Made by a program: the position numbers and the translations under genes. Below the pieces are notes generated by a model that was given only the letters and a program-made list of their open reading frames with translations, made no database searches and was not told where the DNA came from. A stretch of 64,000 nucleotides of DNA from Alcanivorax sediminis (lineage in GTDB: Bacteria; Pseudomonadota; Gammaproteobacteria; Pseudomonadales; Alcanivoracaceae): contig NZ_WIRE01000001.1 of the NCBI RefSeq assembly GCF_009601165.1, positions 2,790,001-2,854,000 on the forward strand. Direction: 5' to 3'. Below, piece by piece: positions 39,282 to 51,117 of the stretch. Each line of letters opens with the position of its first letter. Position 1 is the stretch's first letter.

Positions 39282-42200
39282 CTAGTACTCTACCCGCACC
39301 GCATCATCACCAAACTGCACCCGCAGCTCCTCCACCAGGGAGTCATGGGGGCTCACCTTCCAGGTATCCCCCAGCCAGAAACTGGCCGCTGCCACCTGGT
39401 GATCGAGGTCCAGTAGTACCGGCGTTGTGCCACCCTGATAGGGAGACAGGGTCTGCTGGAGGCGCTCCGGAAGCGACTCCTGCACTGGTACCGCCACACG
39501 CAGCCGCCGAGCAAAGGTTTCCCGGGCCTGACGCATATCCATCACTTCATCGGCTACCAGATTGAAGCCTCCGGAGTATTCGTCATTGCGTACCCCGCCC
39601 TTGAAGATCAGCAGGGCATCTTTCTGTACCAGGTCGCCATATTGGGCAAACGTCTTGCCGAACACGGACACTTCCACCCGACCCGTCTTGTCGTCGAGAG
39701 AGACAAAGGCCATGCGCTCGCCGCTGCGCTTGCTGCGCGTGATCCGTAGCGCTACCACCAGGCCTGCGACCATGGCGGCTTCGCCCTTGGCGGTGGGTTG
39801 CAGGGCGTTTAACCGGGAAGAGACAAACTGGCGCACCTCGCCTTCGTACTGATCAATGGGGTGGCCAGTGAGGAACAGTCCCAGGGTGTCACGCTCGCCG
39901 TTGAGGCGGGTGTCATCATTCCATGGGCGTGCCAGCTTCCAGTCCACTGCCGTGGCCGGTGACTCCTCCACGGCACCAAACATGTCCATGATCCCGGCGG
40001 CTTCATTACGAGCGTCCTGATCGGCGGCAGCAATGGCGTCAGGCAAAGTGGCAAGAATAGAGGCACGGTCATGGAAGCTTTCGGCTTCGGACTCCGGCGT
40101 CGGACCAAGCTTGTCGAGCACACCCGCACGTACCATCGCCTCCAGGGAACGGCGGTTGATCTTTTTCAGATCAATGCGACGGCAGAAGTCGAACAGGTCC
40201 TTGAACTCGCCCTTACCGTCATCCCGTGCCGCCACAATCGCGTCGATGGGCCCTTCACCCAGGCCCTTGATGGCACCCAAACCATAAACGATGTCGCCTT
40301 CCACATTCACCGTGAAGCGATAGCCACAGGAGTTCACATCCGGTGGCAACACCTTCAGGCCCATGGTCTTGCACTCATCGATGAAGGTCACCACCTTGTC
40401 GGTGTTCTGCATATCCGCAGAAATGGTGGCGGCCATGAACTCGGCCGGGTAATGCACCTTTAGCCAGGCGGTCTGGTAAGCCACCAGCGCATAGGCGGCA
40501 GAATGAGATTTGTTAAAACCGTAGCCGGCGAACTTTTCTACCAGGTCAAAGATCTTCATGGCCAGGTTCGGGTCGACGCCCTGCCCCTTGGCGCCTTCCT
40601 CGAAGATGGCACGCTGCTTTGCCATCTCCTCAGGTTTCTTCTTACCCATTGCCCGGCGCAGCATGTCCGCGCCGCCCAGCGTGTAGCCGGCCAGCACCTG
40701 GGCAATCTGCATGACCTGTTCCTGATAAAGGATAACCCCGTAGGACGGCTTCAGGATCGGTTCCAGCCACTCATGCTGATATTGGGGATCGGGGTAAGCC
40801 AGTGGTTCGCGCCCGTGCTTTCGGTTTACGAAGTTGTCCACCATGCCGGACTCCAGCGGCCCCGGTCGGTACAGGGCCACCAGCGCGATAATATCTTCGA
40901 AAACGTCCGGTTTGAGCTTTTTGATCAGCTCTTTCATGCCCTGACTTTCAAGCTGGAATACCGCCGTGGTATCACCGCGCTTGAGCAACTCAAAGCTGCC
41001 CGTATCATCCAGCGGGATATGATCGATCACCAGATCGTCCAGTCCTTCACGCTGGCGCTTCACATTGGCCGCTTTCACCGCCCAGTCGATGATGGTCAGG
41101 GTTTTCAGGCCGAGGAAGTCGAACTTCACCAGACCTGCGGCTTCCACATCGTCCTTGTCGTACTGGGTAACCAGGTTGGTACCGTCTTCTTCACAGTACA
41201 GCGGTGCGAAATCAGTCAGCTTGCCCGGCGCGATCACCACGCCGCCAGCGTGCTTGCCCACATTTCGGGTCAGGCCCTCCAGCTTGCGGGCCATTTCCCA
41301 GATCTCGTTGGCAGAATCCTTGTCAGAGTTCTCGTCGCTTTCAAGAAACTCTCGCAGGGTTTCCTCCTGCTCCAGTGCCTTGGCCAGAGTCATCCCGGGC
41401 ACTCCCGGAATCATCTTGGAAAGCCGATCGGCAAGCCCATAGGGTTTGCCCTGCACCCGCGCCACGTCACGCACCACCGCCTTGGCGGCCATGGTACCGA
41501 AGGTAATGATCTGGCTTACCGCGTCACGGCCATATTTGTCGGCCACATAGTTGATCACCCGGTCCCGCTTCTCCATGCAGAAATCCACATCGAAGTCAGG
41601 CATGGAGACCCGTTCCGGGTTCAGGAATCGCTCGAACAGCAAGTCGTAACCGATAGGATCGAGATCAGTAATTTTCAGCGCATAGGCCACCAGGGAACCG
41701 GCACCGGACCCCCGACCGGGGCCAACCGGCACTTCGTTGTCCTTGCCCCACTGGATAAAGTCGGCAACGATCAGGAAGTAACCCGGAAAGCCCATCTGAT
41801 TGATGATATCCAGTTCAAACCTGAGGCGGTCGTCATACTCCTTCCGTTTCTCGGCGTATTCGGGGTCACTCTCGTCCAGCAACACCTTGAGACGGTCCTC
41901 CAGTCCTTCCTGTGAGACCTTCTCAAAATACTGCTCAATGGTCATTCCTTCCGGGATAGGAAAGTCTGGCAGGAAGTTCTTGCCGAGACGGATGTCCAGC
42001 GTGCAACGACGCGCAATTTCTACGGTGTTTTCCAACGCTTCCGGCAGATCGGAAAACAGCTCCAGCATTTCATCTTCGGATTTCAGGTATTGCTGTTCCG
42101 AATATTTTTTGGGCCGGCGGGGATCTTCAAGTGTATTGCCATCATGAATGCACACCCGGGCCTCATGGGCCTCGAAATCCTCACGGCGGATAAAGCGTAC

Positions 42201-42800
42201 ATCATTGGTGGCAACCACCGGCAAACCCAGCTGTGACGCCAGCGCCACAGAGGCATGCAGGCAGTCTTCATCACCAGGGCGGGAAGTTCGCTGCACCTCC
42301 AGATAAAAGCGATCGCCATACAGGGAGGCCAGCCATGAGGCCTGCTGGGAAGCCAGGTCCGCTTTCTCTGCCAGCAGTAACTGGCCGATTTCCCCATGGG
42401 TGGCGGCCGACAGAACGATCAACCCTTCATTCAATTCTGCCAGCCATTCCGGCTTGACCAGCGCCAGCCCCCGGTCCTGATTGGTTTGCCAGGCGCGGCT
42501 GATCAGCAAGGTAAGATTCTGGTATCCCGCCTCGTTCTGGACCAGGAAGGACAGCCGGGCCGGGGCTTCCAGGTGCGTAGATTCCACCCAAAGGTCAGCC
42601 CCCATGATCGGTTTGATCCCGGCACCCATGGCATTTTTGTAGAACTTGATCAGCGAAAACAGGTTGGAGTCATCCGTGACAGCCACCGCCGGCATGGACT
42701 TCTCGACACAGCTCTTGATCAGCTCCTTTACCCGAACCACCCCGTCAGACAGGGAGTAATCGGTGTGCAGGCGCAGATGGACAAAACGCGGTTGGCTCAA
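39282..42800 (-). CDS. dnaE: DNA polymerase III subunit alpha
   Basis: A 1172-residue replicative polymerase (E. coli 1160). The N-terminal PHP domain begins [15 protein letters not shown]. The polymerase palm contains PDFDVDFC with D404 and D406, and [17 protein letters not shown] precedes it. A helix-hairpin-helix region, an OB fold and the C-terminal tau-binding region follow. It copies the chromosome at the fork. Its ATG overlaps the rnhB stop by 4 bp. It lies between rnhB and accA, as in E. coli. Confidence 0.98.
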   Translation of the reverse strand: MSQPRFVHLRLHTDYSLSDGVVRVKELIKSCVEKSMPAVAVTDDSNLFSLIKFYKNAMGAGIKPIMGADLWVESTHLEAPARLSFLVQNEAGYQNLTLLISRAWQTNQDRGLALVKPEWLAELNEGLIVLSAATHGEIGQLLLAEKADLASQQASWLASLYGDRFYLEVQRTSRPGDEDCLHASVALASQLGLPVVATNDVRFIRREDFEAHEARVCIHDGNTLEDPRRPKKYSEQQYLKSEDEMLELFSDLPEALENTVEIARRCTLDIRLGKNFLPDFPIPEGMTIEQYFEKVSQEGLEDRLKVLLDESDPEYAEKRKEYDDRLRFELDIINQMGFPGYFLIVADFIQWGKDNEVPVGPGRGSGAGSLVAYALKITDLDPIGYDLLFERFLNPERVSMPDFDVDFCMEKRDRVINYVADKYGRDAVSQIITFGTMAAKAVVRDVARVQGKPYGLADRLSKMIPGVPGMTLAKALEQEETLREFLESDENSDKDSANEIWEMARKLEGLTRNVGKHAGGVVIAPGKLTDFAPLYCEEDGTNLVTQYDKDDVEAAGLVKFDFLGLKTLTIIDWAVKAANVKRQREGLDDLVIDHIPLDDTGSFELLKRGDTTAVFQLESQGMKELIKKLKPDVFEDIIALVALYRPGPLESGMVDNFVNRKHGREPLAYPDPQYQHEWLEPILKPSYGVILYQEQVMQIAQVLAGYTLGGADMLRRAMGKKKPEEMAKQRAIFEEGAKGQGVDPNLAMKIFDLVEKFAGYGFNKSHSAAYALVAYQTAWLKVHYPAEFMAATISADMQNTDKVVTFIDECKTMGLKVLPPDVNSCGYRFTVNVEGDIVYGLGAIKGLGEGPIDAIVAARDDGKGEFKDLFDFCRRIDLKKINRRSLEAMVRAGVLDKLGPTPESEAESFHDRASILATLPDAIAAADQDARNEAAGIMDMFGAVEESPATAVDWKLARPWNDDTRLNGERDTLGLFLTGHPIDQYEGEVRQFVSSRLNALQPTAKGEAAMVAGLVVALRITRSKRSGERMAFVSLDDKTGRVEVSVFGKTFAQYGDLVQKDALLIFKGGVRNDEYSGGFNLVADEVMDMRQARETFARRLRVAVPVQESLPERLQQTLSPYQGGTTPVLLDLDHQVAAASFWLGDTWKVSPHDSLVEELRVQFGDDAVRVEY

Positions 42801-43441
42801 AACAACTTACCTTGTGCTATTGCGGCAGACACCGGGCCAAAGGAGCGTCGATGCTCGGCCAGGGCGCCATGTTCATTCAGGGCCGCCAGGTGGGCCTTGG
42901 TGGGATAGCCCTTGTGGCGGTCGAAACCATATTGGGGATATTGCTGGTGAAGCAGGGCCATTTCACGGTCACGGGCTACTTTCGCCAGAATCGATGCTGC
43001 CGAAATAGCCGGAACTCTGCCATCCCCTTTCACCACGGCCTCGGCCGGACACGGCAGTGCCGGCACCCGGTTACCGTCTACCAGGACGGCATGGGCGTCA
43101 AGCGACAACGCCTGCACAGCCCGTTGCATCGCCAGCATGGTGGCGTGGAGGATATTGAGTTGATCGATTTCTGCCGGTTCCGCGCGCCCCAGGGCCCAGC
43201 ACAGCGCCTTGGATTTGATCTCTTCTTCCAGCAGCAAACGTTTCTTTTCTGTGAGCTTCTTCGAATCAGCAAGCCCGACTATCGGCTGCTCGGGGTCAAG
43301 AATCACCGCGGCGGTCACCACCGCCCCCACCAGCGGGCCTCGGCCCACTTCATCAACACCCGCCACCCGCATTCCCGGAGACCAGTTGAAACGGGACGGA
43401 ATGAAAGGCTCAGCCAGCCCATACTCGGAAAAGGGGTCCAT
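42797..43441 (-). CDS. rnhB: Ribonuclease HII
   Basis: A 214-residue RNase HII (E. coli 198), with an extra N-terminal stretch of about 20 residues. The catalytic motif GVDEVGRG contains D30 and E31; further active-site regions are [10 protein letters not shown] and VLVDGNRVP. It removes RNA primers and single ribonucleotides from DNA. The ATG at 43441 lies 1 bp after the lpxB stop and has GGAG upstream within lpxB; a later Met (residue 24) is possible but less supported. It overlaps dnaE by 4 bp. Confidence 0.95.
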   Translation of the reverse strand: MDPFSEYGLAEPFIPSRFNWSPGMRVAGVDEVGRGPLVGAVVTAAVILDPEQPIVGLADSKKLTEKKRLLLEEEIKSKALCWALGRAEPAEIDQLNILHATMLAMQRAVQALSLDAHAVLVDGNRVPALPCPAEAVVKGDGRVPAISAASILAKVARDREMALLHQQYPQYGFDRHKGYPTKAHLAALNEHGALAEHRRSFGPVSAAIAQGKLF

Positions 43442-43442
43442 C

Positions 43443-44594
43443 TCACCGCTCCAGTAACTGGCTTACCGCATCGGCGGCCTTTTCGCTGGCTCCACCACGA
43501 AGTTGCTCATGGACCGCCTGAAAACGGGAGATCAACGCCTGGGCCTTGTCCGGGTTATCCAGCCAGCGCTTCACCTCGGTAACAATAGCCTCACAGGTCA
43601 GATCATCCTGAATCAGCTCGGGCACCATGGCCTCTCGGCACAGCAGGTTCGGCAACGACACGAACTCACTCTTTACCAGCCGGCTCGCAATGGCATAGGT
43701 CACCTTGCCCACCCGATAGCCCACCACCATGGGCTTGCCGACCAGCAGGCCTTCCAACGTGGCAGTACCAGAGGACATCAGTATCACGTCTGCCGCCGCC
43801 ATGACGGTTCGGCTTTCGCCATCGACCAGCGTGACAGGCAAACCCGGAGTGTGCTCAAGCAAGGCTTCGATCTGTTCACGCCGGGCGGCGTTGGCTGCGG
43901 GGATCACATAATGCAGTTCTGGACGGCTGGCACTAAGCGCAACCATGGCTTCAATAAATATCGGCATCAGTTGCCCGACTTCGCCGCCGCGACTTCCGGG
44001 GAGCACCGCAATCAGTGTGGCTTGCGGACTGAGATCCAGCGCCTGCCTTGCTGCAAAAGTATCAGTTTGCAACGGCACGCGATCTGCCAACGGATGCCCA
44101 ACAAACGCCACGGGTACCTGATGCTCTTCATAGAACCGCGCTTCAAACGGCAGCAGGCACAGCATCAGATCAATGCTTTTCTTGATTCCCTTGATACGCC
44201 CCTGTCGCCAGGCCCATACGGAAGGGCTGACATAATGGACCGTCTTCAGGCCCTGCTCGTGCAGACGACGCTCAATGGGCAGCGTGAAGTCCGGTGAATC
44301 GATACCGATCACCACATCCGGCTTCTGTTCCAGCAAGAAGCGAACCAGCTGTTTCCGCAGGCGCAATAATTCGGGGAGGTGGGCAAGCACTTCGGTGATA
44401 CCCATCACCGAGAGCTTCTCCATGGGGAAAAGACTATCCAGACCGGCCTCAGCCATCTCACTTCCCCCGACGCCAATGAAGCGCGCGCCGGGATAGCGAG
44501 ATTGCAGAGACTGCATGAGGCCTGCACCCAGAATGTCGCCGGACGCTTCACCGGCGATCAGGGCAATCAGCGGAGCGTCCTTGCGAAACTCCAT
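43443..44594 (-). CDS. lpxB: Lipid-A-disaccharide synthase
   Basis: A 383-residue GT19 glycosyltransferase (E. coli 382). The start [14 protein letters not shown] and the motifs [55 protein letters not shown] and LPGSRGGEV are all typical. It joins UDP-diacylglucosamine to lipid X, the product of LpxH (12341-13072), to form the lipid A disaccharide. It lies 1 bp after lpxA and 1 bp before rnhB. Confidence 0.97.
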   Translation of the reverse strand: MEFRKDAPLIALIAGEASGDILGAGLMQSLQSRYPGARFIGVGGSEMAEAGLDSLFPMEKLSVMGITEVLAHLPELLRLRKQLVRFLLEQKPDVVIGIDSPDFTLPIERRLHEQGLKTVHYVSPSVWAWRQGRIKGIKKSIDLMLCLLPFEARFYEEHQVPVAFVGHPLADRVPLQTDTFAARQALDLSPQATLIAVLPGSRGGEVGQLMPIFIEAMVALSASRPELHYVIPAANAARREQIEALLEHTPGLPVTLVDGESRTVMAAADVILMSSGTATLEGLLVGKPMVVGYRVGKVTYAIASRLVKSEFVSLPNLLCREAMVPELIQDDLTCEAIVTEVKRWLDNPDKAQALISRFQAVHEQLRGGASEKAADAVSQLLER

Positions 44595-44595
44595 G

Positions 44596-45363
44596 TCAGC
44601 GTGTGATGCCGCGCTCGGATGCCTTGAGGGAGTCGATCAAAATCTGCAACTCGTCACTGGCAGGCATGGACTCCAGCTCCCCCAGTGCCTGCTCGAGAGT
44701 GAGCCCCTGGCGGTAGATTACCTTGTAGGCATTACGCAGGGTGGCAATGATTTCCCTGGACCAACCACGACGCTTCATGCCCTCGAAGTTCATGCTGCGA
44801 GCCTGAGCCGGGTTACCTGACACCATCACATAGGCAGGAATATCCTTGAGCACCAGCGAACAACCCGATGTCATGGCGTAGGAGCCAATCTTGCAGAACT
44901 GATGGACGCCCGTCATGCCGCCCAGGATCACACCATTGCCCACATGAGCATGCCCCGCAACCGATGCGTTGTTGGCGAAAATACAATCATCGCCAATCAT
45001 GCAATCGTGCGCTACGTGGACATAGGCCATAAGCAGGTTACGACTACCAATCTTCGTCAGGGAGTTATCCTGAATGGTGCCACGGTGAATGGTAACGGAC
45101 TCACGAATAACATTGTCGTCACCGATTTCCAGCCGGGTAGGTTCACCCTTGTATTTCTTGTCCTGGCATTCTTCGCCCACAGACGCGAACTGGAAGATGC
45201 GATTGTTCTTGCCAATAGTTGTCGGTCCGTTGACAACCACATGGGGACCAATCACGGTACCAGCCCCGATTTTCACGTCGGGACCGATGATGGAATACGG
45301 GCCGACCTGCACGTCCTCTGCAAGCTCCGCGGCCGGATCAATAATGGCGGTCGGGTGAATCAT
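44596..45363 (-). CDS. lpxA: UDP-N-acetylglucosamine O-acyltransferase
   Basis: A 255-residue left-handed beta-helix protein (E. coli 262) built of hexapeptide repeats, with the catalytic His region LMAYVHVAHDCMIGDDC and the C-terminal helical domain. It adds a 3-hydroxyacyl chain from ACP to UDP-GlcNAc, the first step of lipid A synthesis. A gap of about 90 bp to fabZ is the largest inside the lpxD-rnhB part. Chain-length specificity cannot be read with certainty. Confidence 0.97.
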   Translation of the reverse strand: MIHPTAIIDPAAELAEDVQVGPYSIIGPDVKIGAGTVIGPHVVVNGPTTIGKNNRIFQFASVGEECQDKKYKGEPTRLEIGDDNVIRESVTIHRGTIQDNSLTKIGSRNLLMAYVHVAHDCMIGDDCIFANNASVAGHAHVGNGVILGGMTGVHQFCKIGSYAMTSGCSLVLKDIPAYVMVSGNPAQARSMNFEGMKRRGWSREIIATLRNAYKVIYRQGLTLEQALGELESMPASDELQILIDSLKASERGITR

Positions 45364-45452
45364 GTAATTATCACTTGTTCTTGGTTTGAGTCAGCCAAGT
45401 ATACGTTAGTCCGTGGCCTGATCCGACCGTTAGTTCACGGCCGCATCAACAA

Positions 45453-45890
45453 TCAGCTCTTGTGCTCGGCGACCAGCATCTCGGTACTGGCAACGATCCT
45501 GCCGTCGACCTTGGCGTGACAGACAAATTTGAGAATATTGCGCTTGGTGGTGACGTGCTCTGCAAACAGATGCAAGGTATCACCCGGCAAAACCTGACGT
45601 TTGAAACGGGTCTTGTCAGTACCGACCAGCAGGTAGTTGAAACCGTCGGCAGGCTTCTTGTTCTCAGTCACAAAACCCAGGATACCTGCTGCCTGAGCCA
45701 TGGCTTCGATAATCAATACGCCTGGCATAATCGGTTCGTGCGGAAAATGACCGTTAAAGAACGGTTCATTGATCGTCACATTCTTGATCGCCTCTACGCG
45801 CTTGCCCGGCTCCAGATCCAGCACACGGTCAACCAGCAAAAAAGGGTAACGGTGGGGCAGGTACTCCCTGACCTCTAGGATATCCATCAT
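45453..45890 (-). CDS. fabZ: 3-hydroxyacyl-ACP dehydratase FabZ
   Basis: A 145-residue hotdog dehydratase (E. coli 151). The ATG at 45890 gives the usual start [19 protein letters not shown]; an in-frame GTG four codons earlier is possible. The active site pair is H48 in [12 protein letters not shown] and E62 in [11 protein letters not shown]. It dehydrates 3-hydroxyacyl-ACP, competing with LpxA and LpxD for this substrate, which explains the conserved lpxD-fabZ-lpxA grouping. Confidence 0.97.
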   Translation of the reverse strand: MMDILEVREYLPHRYPFLLVDRVLDLEPGKRVEAIKNVTINEPFFNGHFPHEPIMPGVLIIEAMAQAAGILGFVTENKKPADGFNYLLVGTDKTRFKRQVLPGDTLHLFAEHVTTKRNILKFVCHAKVDGRIVASTEMLVAEHKS

Positions 45891-45928
45891 CTTGTGTTCC
45901 ACACAGGCAGGGCCGCAATCAGCGGCCG

Positions 45929-46939
45929 TTAATCACTCAAACGTTCCAGTTTGCGTACGCGGCGGGCGAGTTCATCAAGATTGCGGAAACGAGCCACATT
46001 CTTTTGATAGCGACGTTGTTCATCCGCAGGCAAAGCCGAGCCATAGGTTCCTGGCTGGGTAATGGAACTGGATACCAGGGTCATGCCCAGTACCTGCACC
46101 TTGTCACAGATTTCAATGTGACCTGCCACCCCAACGGCGCCCCCCAAAAGACAGTAGGAGCCAATTTTGGAAGAACCGGCAATGCCGACCTTTCCTGCCA
46201 GAGCAGTATGGTCACCAATAACGACGTTATGGGCTACCTGGATCTGGTTATCCAGAATCGCGCCATTGCCAATGACGGTGTCGTCGATTGCACCCCGATC
46301 GATCGTGGTCCCTGCGCCGATTTCTACATCCGCGCCAATCCGGACACCGCCCACCTGATGCACCTTGGTCCACCCTGCCCCGTTAAAGGCAAAGCCAAAC
46401 CCGTCTGCACCCAGCACACTGTTGGCGTGTATGATAGTGCGCGGACCGACTGTGACACCATGGTAAATTGTAACATTTGGCCAGATACGACACTGATCAC
46501 CGATGACCGAGCCTGCTCCGATCACCGAATTGGCCATGACCACCGCACCTTCACCGATCTTCACACCCGCATCAATCACCGCATTGGGACCAATGCTGGC
46601 GGTAGCCGGAATCGTCACAGACGCGTCCACTACCGCAGAGGGATGGACACCGGGCTGAGCCTGGGGAGCCACGTCGAACAGGGCGCTGGCCTTTGCGAAG
46701 GACAGATAAGGGTCCTTCACGATCAGTGCCGCCACCGGACAGAACTCGCGCTGGTCTTCCTGCAACAGGACGACCGCAGCACGGGTCTGCTCCAGGTAGC
46801 TGCGATAACGCGGGTTCGCCAGAAATGTCATCTGGGTACCGGTAGCCGATTGAATCGTGCCCATGCCATCCACTGGCCGGTCGGGATCACCAACCAGCTC
46901 GGCATCCAGGATTCGGGCGAGTTCTCCGAGAGTATGCAT
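45929..46939 (-). CDS. lpxD: UDP-3-O-(3-hydroxyacyl)glucosamine N-acyltransferase
   Basis: A 336-residue protein (E. coli 341). It has an N-terminal uridine-binding domain, then a long left-handed beta-helix of hexapeptide repeats, including [31 protein letters not shown] and the catalytic His region [15 protein letters not shown]. It adds the second primary acyl chain in lipid A synthesis. Its ATG overlaps the skp stop codon by one base. Confidence 0.97.
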   Translation of the reverse strand: MHTLGELARILDAELVGDPDRPVDGMGTIQSATGTQMTFLANPRYRSYLEQTRAAVVLLQEDQREFCPVAALIVKDPYLSFAKASALFDVAPQAQPGVHPSAVVDASVTIPATASIGPNAVIDAGVKIGEGAVVMANSVIGAGSVIGDQCRIWPNVTIYHGVTVGPRTIIHANSVLGADGFGFAFNGAGWTKVHQVGGVRIGADVEIGAGTTIDRGAIDDTVIGNGAILDNQIQVAHNVVIGDHTALAGKVGIAGSSKIGSYCLLGGAVGVAGHIEICDKVQVLGMTLVSSSITQPGTYGSALPADEQRRYQKNVARFRNLDELARRVRKLERLSD

Positions 46940-47439
46940 TACTTCATCTTGTTCAGTTGCTGACTGACAGCCTCAGTCACATCGACAGCATTTTCACCAA
47001 CATACACAGCTGCCTGGGCATTAATCACCAGATCCAGCTTCTTGTCCTTGGCAACCTGCTCGATGGCTTGCTGGAACTTGGGCCCCATATCTTCCATCAC
47101 TTCGCGCTGGGCGGCTTCGGCACGACCTTGAAGCTTGCGCTGCAGACTCTGGATTTCCAGCATCTTCTGTTTGCCGCGGGTGCTCATTTCTTCCTGCTGG
47201 TCCGGAGACAGGGTCATGGCCTCTTTTTGCATCTTGGCCTGCAGTTCCTGCACTTCCATACCCAGCTTGTTCAGCTTCTCTTCATCCGGTGCCAGCTCTT
47301 TCTCCAGCGCAGACATTTTACCCTTTACTGCAGTGGTCTCCTGCAGGGCCTTGAGCGGGTATACGATACCGATGTTGCTTTCAGCAAGTGCCAGGGCAGG
47401 AAAAAGCAGCGCAGCGGCGAGAAGGCATTTTTTCATCAT
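46939..47439 (-). CDS. skp: Periplasmic chaperone Skp (OmpH family)
   Basis: A 166-residue protein (E. coli Skp 161). The start at the ATG at 47439 is chosen because AGGAGT lies 6-7 nt upstream and a signal peptide follows at once (MMKKCLLAAALLFPALALA, cut before ESNIGIV); the frame is open to 47508 but that part overlaps bamA. The mature part is mostly charged coiled coil (KLGMEVQELQAKMQKEAM, LQRKLQGRAEAAQREV), forming the tentacles of the trimer that holds unfolded outer-membrane proteins. It lies 10 bp after bamA, its functional partner. Confidence 0.95.
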   Translation of the reverse strand: MMKKCLLAAALLFPALALAESNIGIVYPLKALQETTAVKGKMSALEKELAPDEEKLNKLGMEVQELQAKMQKEAMTLSPDQQEEMSTRGKQKMLEIQSLQRKLQGRAEAAQREVMEDMGPKFQQAIEQVAKDKKLDLVINAQAAVYVGENAVDVTEAVSQQLNKMK

Positions 47440-47449
47440 TATTAAACTC

Positions 47450-49813
47450 CTAGAAAGTCTGTCCCAAAGAAAATTGAAATACTTCAGTGTCATCACCTGG
47501 CTGGTCATTAAGCGCCTTGGCCAGGTTGAAACTGAGCGGGCCGATAGCGGTCAGCCAGCTCAGGCCGATACCCGCAGAGGTACGAATATCCTGTGGCTCA
47601 AAGTCCGCAAAGATATCATCCCGCTCGGTTTCAAATACGTTACCTGCATCCACGAACAGGAAGGTACGCACACTTCTGGATTCCGGCGCGAACGGCGTCG
47701 GAAAAATCAGTTCAAGACTGGCTTCGGTGAGCAAGTTGCCCCCGATAGGGTCCGGATCAGGATCAATGGTGCCATTGAGGAAATAGCTGAGACCTTCAGA
47801 CCGAGGGCCCAGAGAGCGCGATTCATAGCCACGAACCGACCCAATACCACCTGAATAATAGTTTTCAAAGAACGGCAATACTTCATCGTCACCGTAGCCA
47901 TCACCGTAGGCTACATCACTGCGCATGCGCAATGTCCAACGCTGGCTGATCGGGAAGTACTTTTGTCCCGTCCAGTTGGCACGGTAGAAACCATAATCAG
48001 AGCCCGGCACGGCCACTTCCAGCCCCAGTGTGCTGGACCAGCCACGATCAGGAAAAATACCCCGGTTCAGGGTGCTGGTGGACAACGAGGCGTTCAGCTT
48101 GTACTCGTCAAACTTGGTGCCTTCTGTCACCAGGAAGTTGAAGATATCCACTGCCACGAAATCACCGGTAGTAATATCCGTACGCTCGTAGGTGCCACCA
48201 AAGCTCAGACGCGAGTATTCAGAGATCGGATAACCAAACGTCACCGAGCCGCCCAAACGATCTGCCGCATAGGAGGCTACCGAGGTTTGGTCATAGTCAA
48301 TTTCGGAGAAGAACAGGCTGAAACCACGGCTTACACCATCCAGCGTGTAATAGGGGTTGTAGTGCGAAAAGCTGTAAGAATCACGCACATCAGAACGGCT
48401 CAGCGCAAATGACACCCGGTTACCACTGCCTCGCCAGTTATTCTGGGTCACGTTGGCGCCGAAGATAAAGCCGGATGCATCGGAGTAGCCCACGTTGGCA
48501 CCGATGGAACCAGAGGGCTGTTCTTCCACCTTGTATTCCACATCCACCAGATCATCGGTATTGGGTACACGCGGAGTATCTGCCTGCACAACACTGAAAT
48601 AACCGAGACGCTGCAAGCGCTGGCGAGACAGGTCCACGAGAGACGTGTTGGCAGGCGCATTTTCAAACTGACGCAACTCACGGCGCACCACCTCATCAGA
48701 GGTCTTGGCATTGCCAGAGAAGTTAATGCGCCGCACGTATACCTTGCGGCCGGGCTCCACATAGAACGTCACATCGACGGTATTGTTTTCATCATCCGCA
48801 TTGTGCTCCTGACCACGCACCTCCGCGAAGGTATAACCTTCATTACCAAGCCGGCGCTTGATCAGGTCGTTGGTATAAGTGACCAGCTGCTGGCTGAACA
48901 CCTGCCCTTTCTTGACGATCAGCAGCGGCTTGAGCTGGTCTTCCTCGACCACCAGATCGCCTGCCAGTTTCACTTCATTGACCGTGTACTGCTCACCTTC
49001 CACCACATTGATGGTGACGAAGACACTACGTCGGTCAGGGGTGACTGACACCTGGGTGGACTCAATGGAAAAGTTGATATAACCGCGGTCAAGGTAGTAA
49101 GAGCGCAGACGCTCGAGATCACCGCTGAGCTTCTCCCGGGAATACTTGTCATCGCCCTTGATGAACGACCAGAAACCAGTGGAATGTAGCTCAAAGTCCT
49201 TGAGCAACTCTTCATCATCAAACAGCTGGTTACCGACCACGTTGATATCGCGAATACGGGCGGCCTTGCCCTCATAAATATCAATTTTCAGGGCGACCCG
49301 GTTACGGGGTAACGCAATGGATTCCGTCTTGATGCTGGCGCCGTAGCGGCCCTGACTCACATACTGGCGTTCCAGTTCGCCGGCAATCGCTTCCAGGGTG
49401 GAACGCTGAAACACTTCACCTTCTGCCAGTCCAGCTTCGGTGAGGCCCTTGCGAAGATTTTCTTCATCGATGGACTTGTTGCCTGACAATTCGATACGCG
49501 CAATGCTGGGGCGCTCAGCCACCACCACAACCAGATCATCACCATCACGACCCAACTGCACATCCTCAAAATTACCGGTGGCAAAGAGAGTCTGTACTGC
49601 ATTCACCACGCTGTCGCGCGTGACGGTATCGCCCGCCTGAATGGGCAGCTCTGCATAAACCCGCTCAACAGGAAGACGCTGCAGCCCTTCTACGCGGATA
49701 TCATGCACCTTGAATGGCAACATGCCATTGGCATTGGCCAGGGACGCTGCAAACAGGCAAATCGTGGCCAGCCAGCCCTTGAAAAGGCGGCGGGTAGTAT
49801 CCCCAAATATCAT
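47450..49813 (-). CDS. bamA: BamA, outer-membrane protein assembly factor
   Basis: A 787-residue Omp85 protein (E. coli 810). A signal peptide (residues 1-28) precedes five POTRA domains (about 30-425), starting FKVHDIRVEGLQRLP, and a C-terminal 16-stranded barrel ending in the aromatic signature FSLGQTF. The conserved GSVRGYESRSLGPR loop (VRGF/Y motif) is present. It inserts beta-barrel proteins into the outer membrane. The ATG overlaps the rseP stop by 4 bp. Confidence 0.97.
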   Translation of the reverse strand: MIFGDTTRRLFKGWLATICLFAASLANANGMLPFKVHDIRVEGLQRLPVERVYAELPIQAGDTVTRDSVVNAVQTLFATGNFEDVQLGRDGDDLVVVVAERPSIARIELSGNKSIDEENLRKGLTEAGLAEGEVFQRSTLEAIAGELERQYVSQGRYGASIKTESIALPRNRVALKIDIYEGKAARIRDINVVGNQLFDDEELLKDFELHSTGFWSFIKGDDKYSREKLSGDLERLRSYYLDRGYINFSIESTQVSVTPDRRSVFVTINVVEGEQYTVNEVKLAGDLVVEEDQLKPLLIVKKGQVFSQQLVTYTNDLIKRRLGNEGYTFAEVRGQEHNADDENNTVDVTFYVEPGRKVYVRRINFSGNAKTSDEVVRRELRQFENAPANTSLVDLSRQRLQRLGYFSVVQADTPRVPNTDDLVDVEYKVEEQPSGSIGANVGYSDASGFIFGANVTQNNWRGSGNRVSFALSRSDVRDSYSFSHYNPYYTLDGVSRGFSLFFSEIDYDQTSVASYAADRLGGSVTFGYPISEYSRLSFGGTYERTDITTGDFVAVDIFNFLVTEGTKFDEYKLNASLSTSTLNRGIFPDRGWSSTLGLEVAVPGSDYGFYRANWTGQKYFPISQRWTLRMRSDVAYGDGYGDDEVLPFFENYYSGGIGSVRGYESRSLGPRSEGLSYFLNGTIDPDPDPIGGNLLTEASLELIFPTPFAPESRSVRTFLFVDAGNVFETERDDIFADFEPQDIRTSAGIGLSWLTAIGPLSFNLAKALNDQPGDDTEVFQFSLGQTF

Positions 49814-51117
49814 GAAAACTGCTTCACCAAGTCGTTATAGATCGCCAATAGCATGAAGCTGACTACCAGAGTCAGCCCGACACCCTGAGCGGCTAAAAGA
49901 AAACGTTCAGGTAAACTGCGACCGCGAATCATTTCAATGATTCCAAAGAAAATCCAGCCGCCGTCGAGCATCGGTATTGGCAGCAGGTTGATAACACCGA
50001 GAGTAATGCTCAGATAGGCCAGCAATGCCAGAAAACTGGCAAGGCCAATAGAAGCACTTTCACCGGCGACCTGGGCGATGGTAATAGGACCACCGAGGTT
50101 ATCAAGCGAGAGTTTACCGGTCACCAGCTTCGCCAGGCTGGAAAGAATGACTTCCACCTGCTCGACAAACCGACCACCCGCTTCCGGTATTGCGGACAAC
50201 AGCGAAAAGTCCTGGCGATAAATACCGCCGGCACCCACCCCGATACGCCCAAAGGTCTTGCCCTGTTCTGTGACAGAATCCGGCACCACGGTCAGGGACA
50301 CCTGCTCTCCGTCACGAATCACGGTCAACGGCAGGCTGACACCCGCGCTACTCATGATGGTTTCTTGCCACGTCTGCCAGTTATTGACCGGCTGGCCAGC
50401 CAGAGTCAGCACCAGATCGGCGCTGCGCATTCCGGCCTGCTCTGCAGCACTGCCCTCCACGACCGTGCCAATGACCACCGCCTGATTGATACCCAGCGTC
50501 TCAAGCGGAGGGCTTTCCGGGTCTTGCGACCAAAGAGAGATATCCAGCTGGCGAACGTGCTTCTCACCACGGGCATCCCGCACCGTCACCGCCAACGGCG
50601 CGTCTTCACCGAGATGCAGTATCATCTCGTTGTAGAACGGCCTCCAGCCTTCCAGTGCCACGTCACCTACCGCTTCAATCCGGTCTCCGGGCTGAAAGCC
50701 AGCTTGCTCAGCCGCAGTTTGAGGCGCCACAGGACCAATTACCGCGCGCATGCCGGATTGCCCGTAGCCTGCCAGCAAGACCCAGTAGATCAACATTGCC
50801 AGGATGAAATTGAACACCGGCCCCGCTGCATAGGTAATGACCCGCTGCCAGGCAGGCTTGGAGGAAAACTCGCCGGGGTGCCCCTCAGCAGTTTCATCTT
50901 CACGGGCATCCAGAGGCTTCACATACCCACCCAGAGGAACCGCGCTGATGGTCCAGAGAGTGCCTTTCTTGTCGGTAAAATTGAGGAGCTTGGGGCCAAA
51001 GCCCACAGAGAAGGTCAGCACACGGACGCCAAAGGCCCGCATGGCAAGGAAGTGGCCCCACTCATGGAAGGCCACGATAATGATGATGGTGACGACAAAA
51101 GCCAGAACCGTCAGCAT
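49810..51117 (-). CDS. rseP: RseP, site-2 protease (regulated intramembrane proteolysis)
   Basis: A 435-residue zinc metalloprotease (E. coli 450). The active site HEWGH (18-22) lies in the first membrane helix, two PDZ domains (about 115-300) face the periplasm, and the third metal ligand is in [12 protein letters not shown]. It cleaves anti-sigma factor RseA/MucA after DegS and removes signal peptide remnants. The gene lies between dxr (7-bp overlap) and bamA (4-bp overlap), as in E. coli and Pseudomonas (mucP). Confidence 0.97.
   Translation of the reverse strand: MLTVLAFVVTIIIIVAFHEWGHFLAMRAFGVRVLTFSVGFGPKLLNFTDKKGTLWTISAVPLGGYVKPLDAREDETAEGHPGEFSSKPAWQRVITYAAGPVFNFILAMLIYWVLLAGYGQSGMRAVIGPVAPQTAAEQAGFQPGDRIEAVGDVALEGWRPFYNEMILHLGEDAPLAVTVRDARGEKHVRQLDISLWSQDPESPPLETLGINQAVVIGTVVEGSAAEQAGMRSADLVLTLAGQPVNNWQTWQETIMSSAGVSLPLTVIRDGEQVSLTVVPDSVTEQGKTFGRIGVGAGGIYRQDFSLLSAIPEAGGRFVEQVEVILSSLAKLVTGKLSLDNLGGPITIAQVAGESASIGLASFLALLAYLSITLGVINLLPIPMLDGGWIFFGIIEMIRGRSLPERFLLAAQGVGLTLVVSFMLLAIYNDLVKQFS

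Noticed and set aside
40503..41915. 470-codon open frame opposite dnaE
   Set aside because: Lies wholly within dnaE in the complementary frame; composition is that of a shadow frame and no domain is visible.
47440..47508. Longer N-terminus for Skp
   Set aside because: It overlaps bamA, and the ATG at 47439 has a good ribosome binding site directly followed by a signal peptide.
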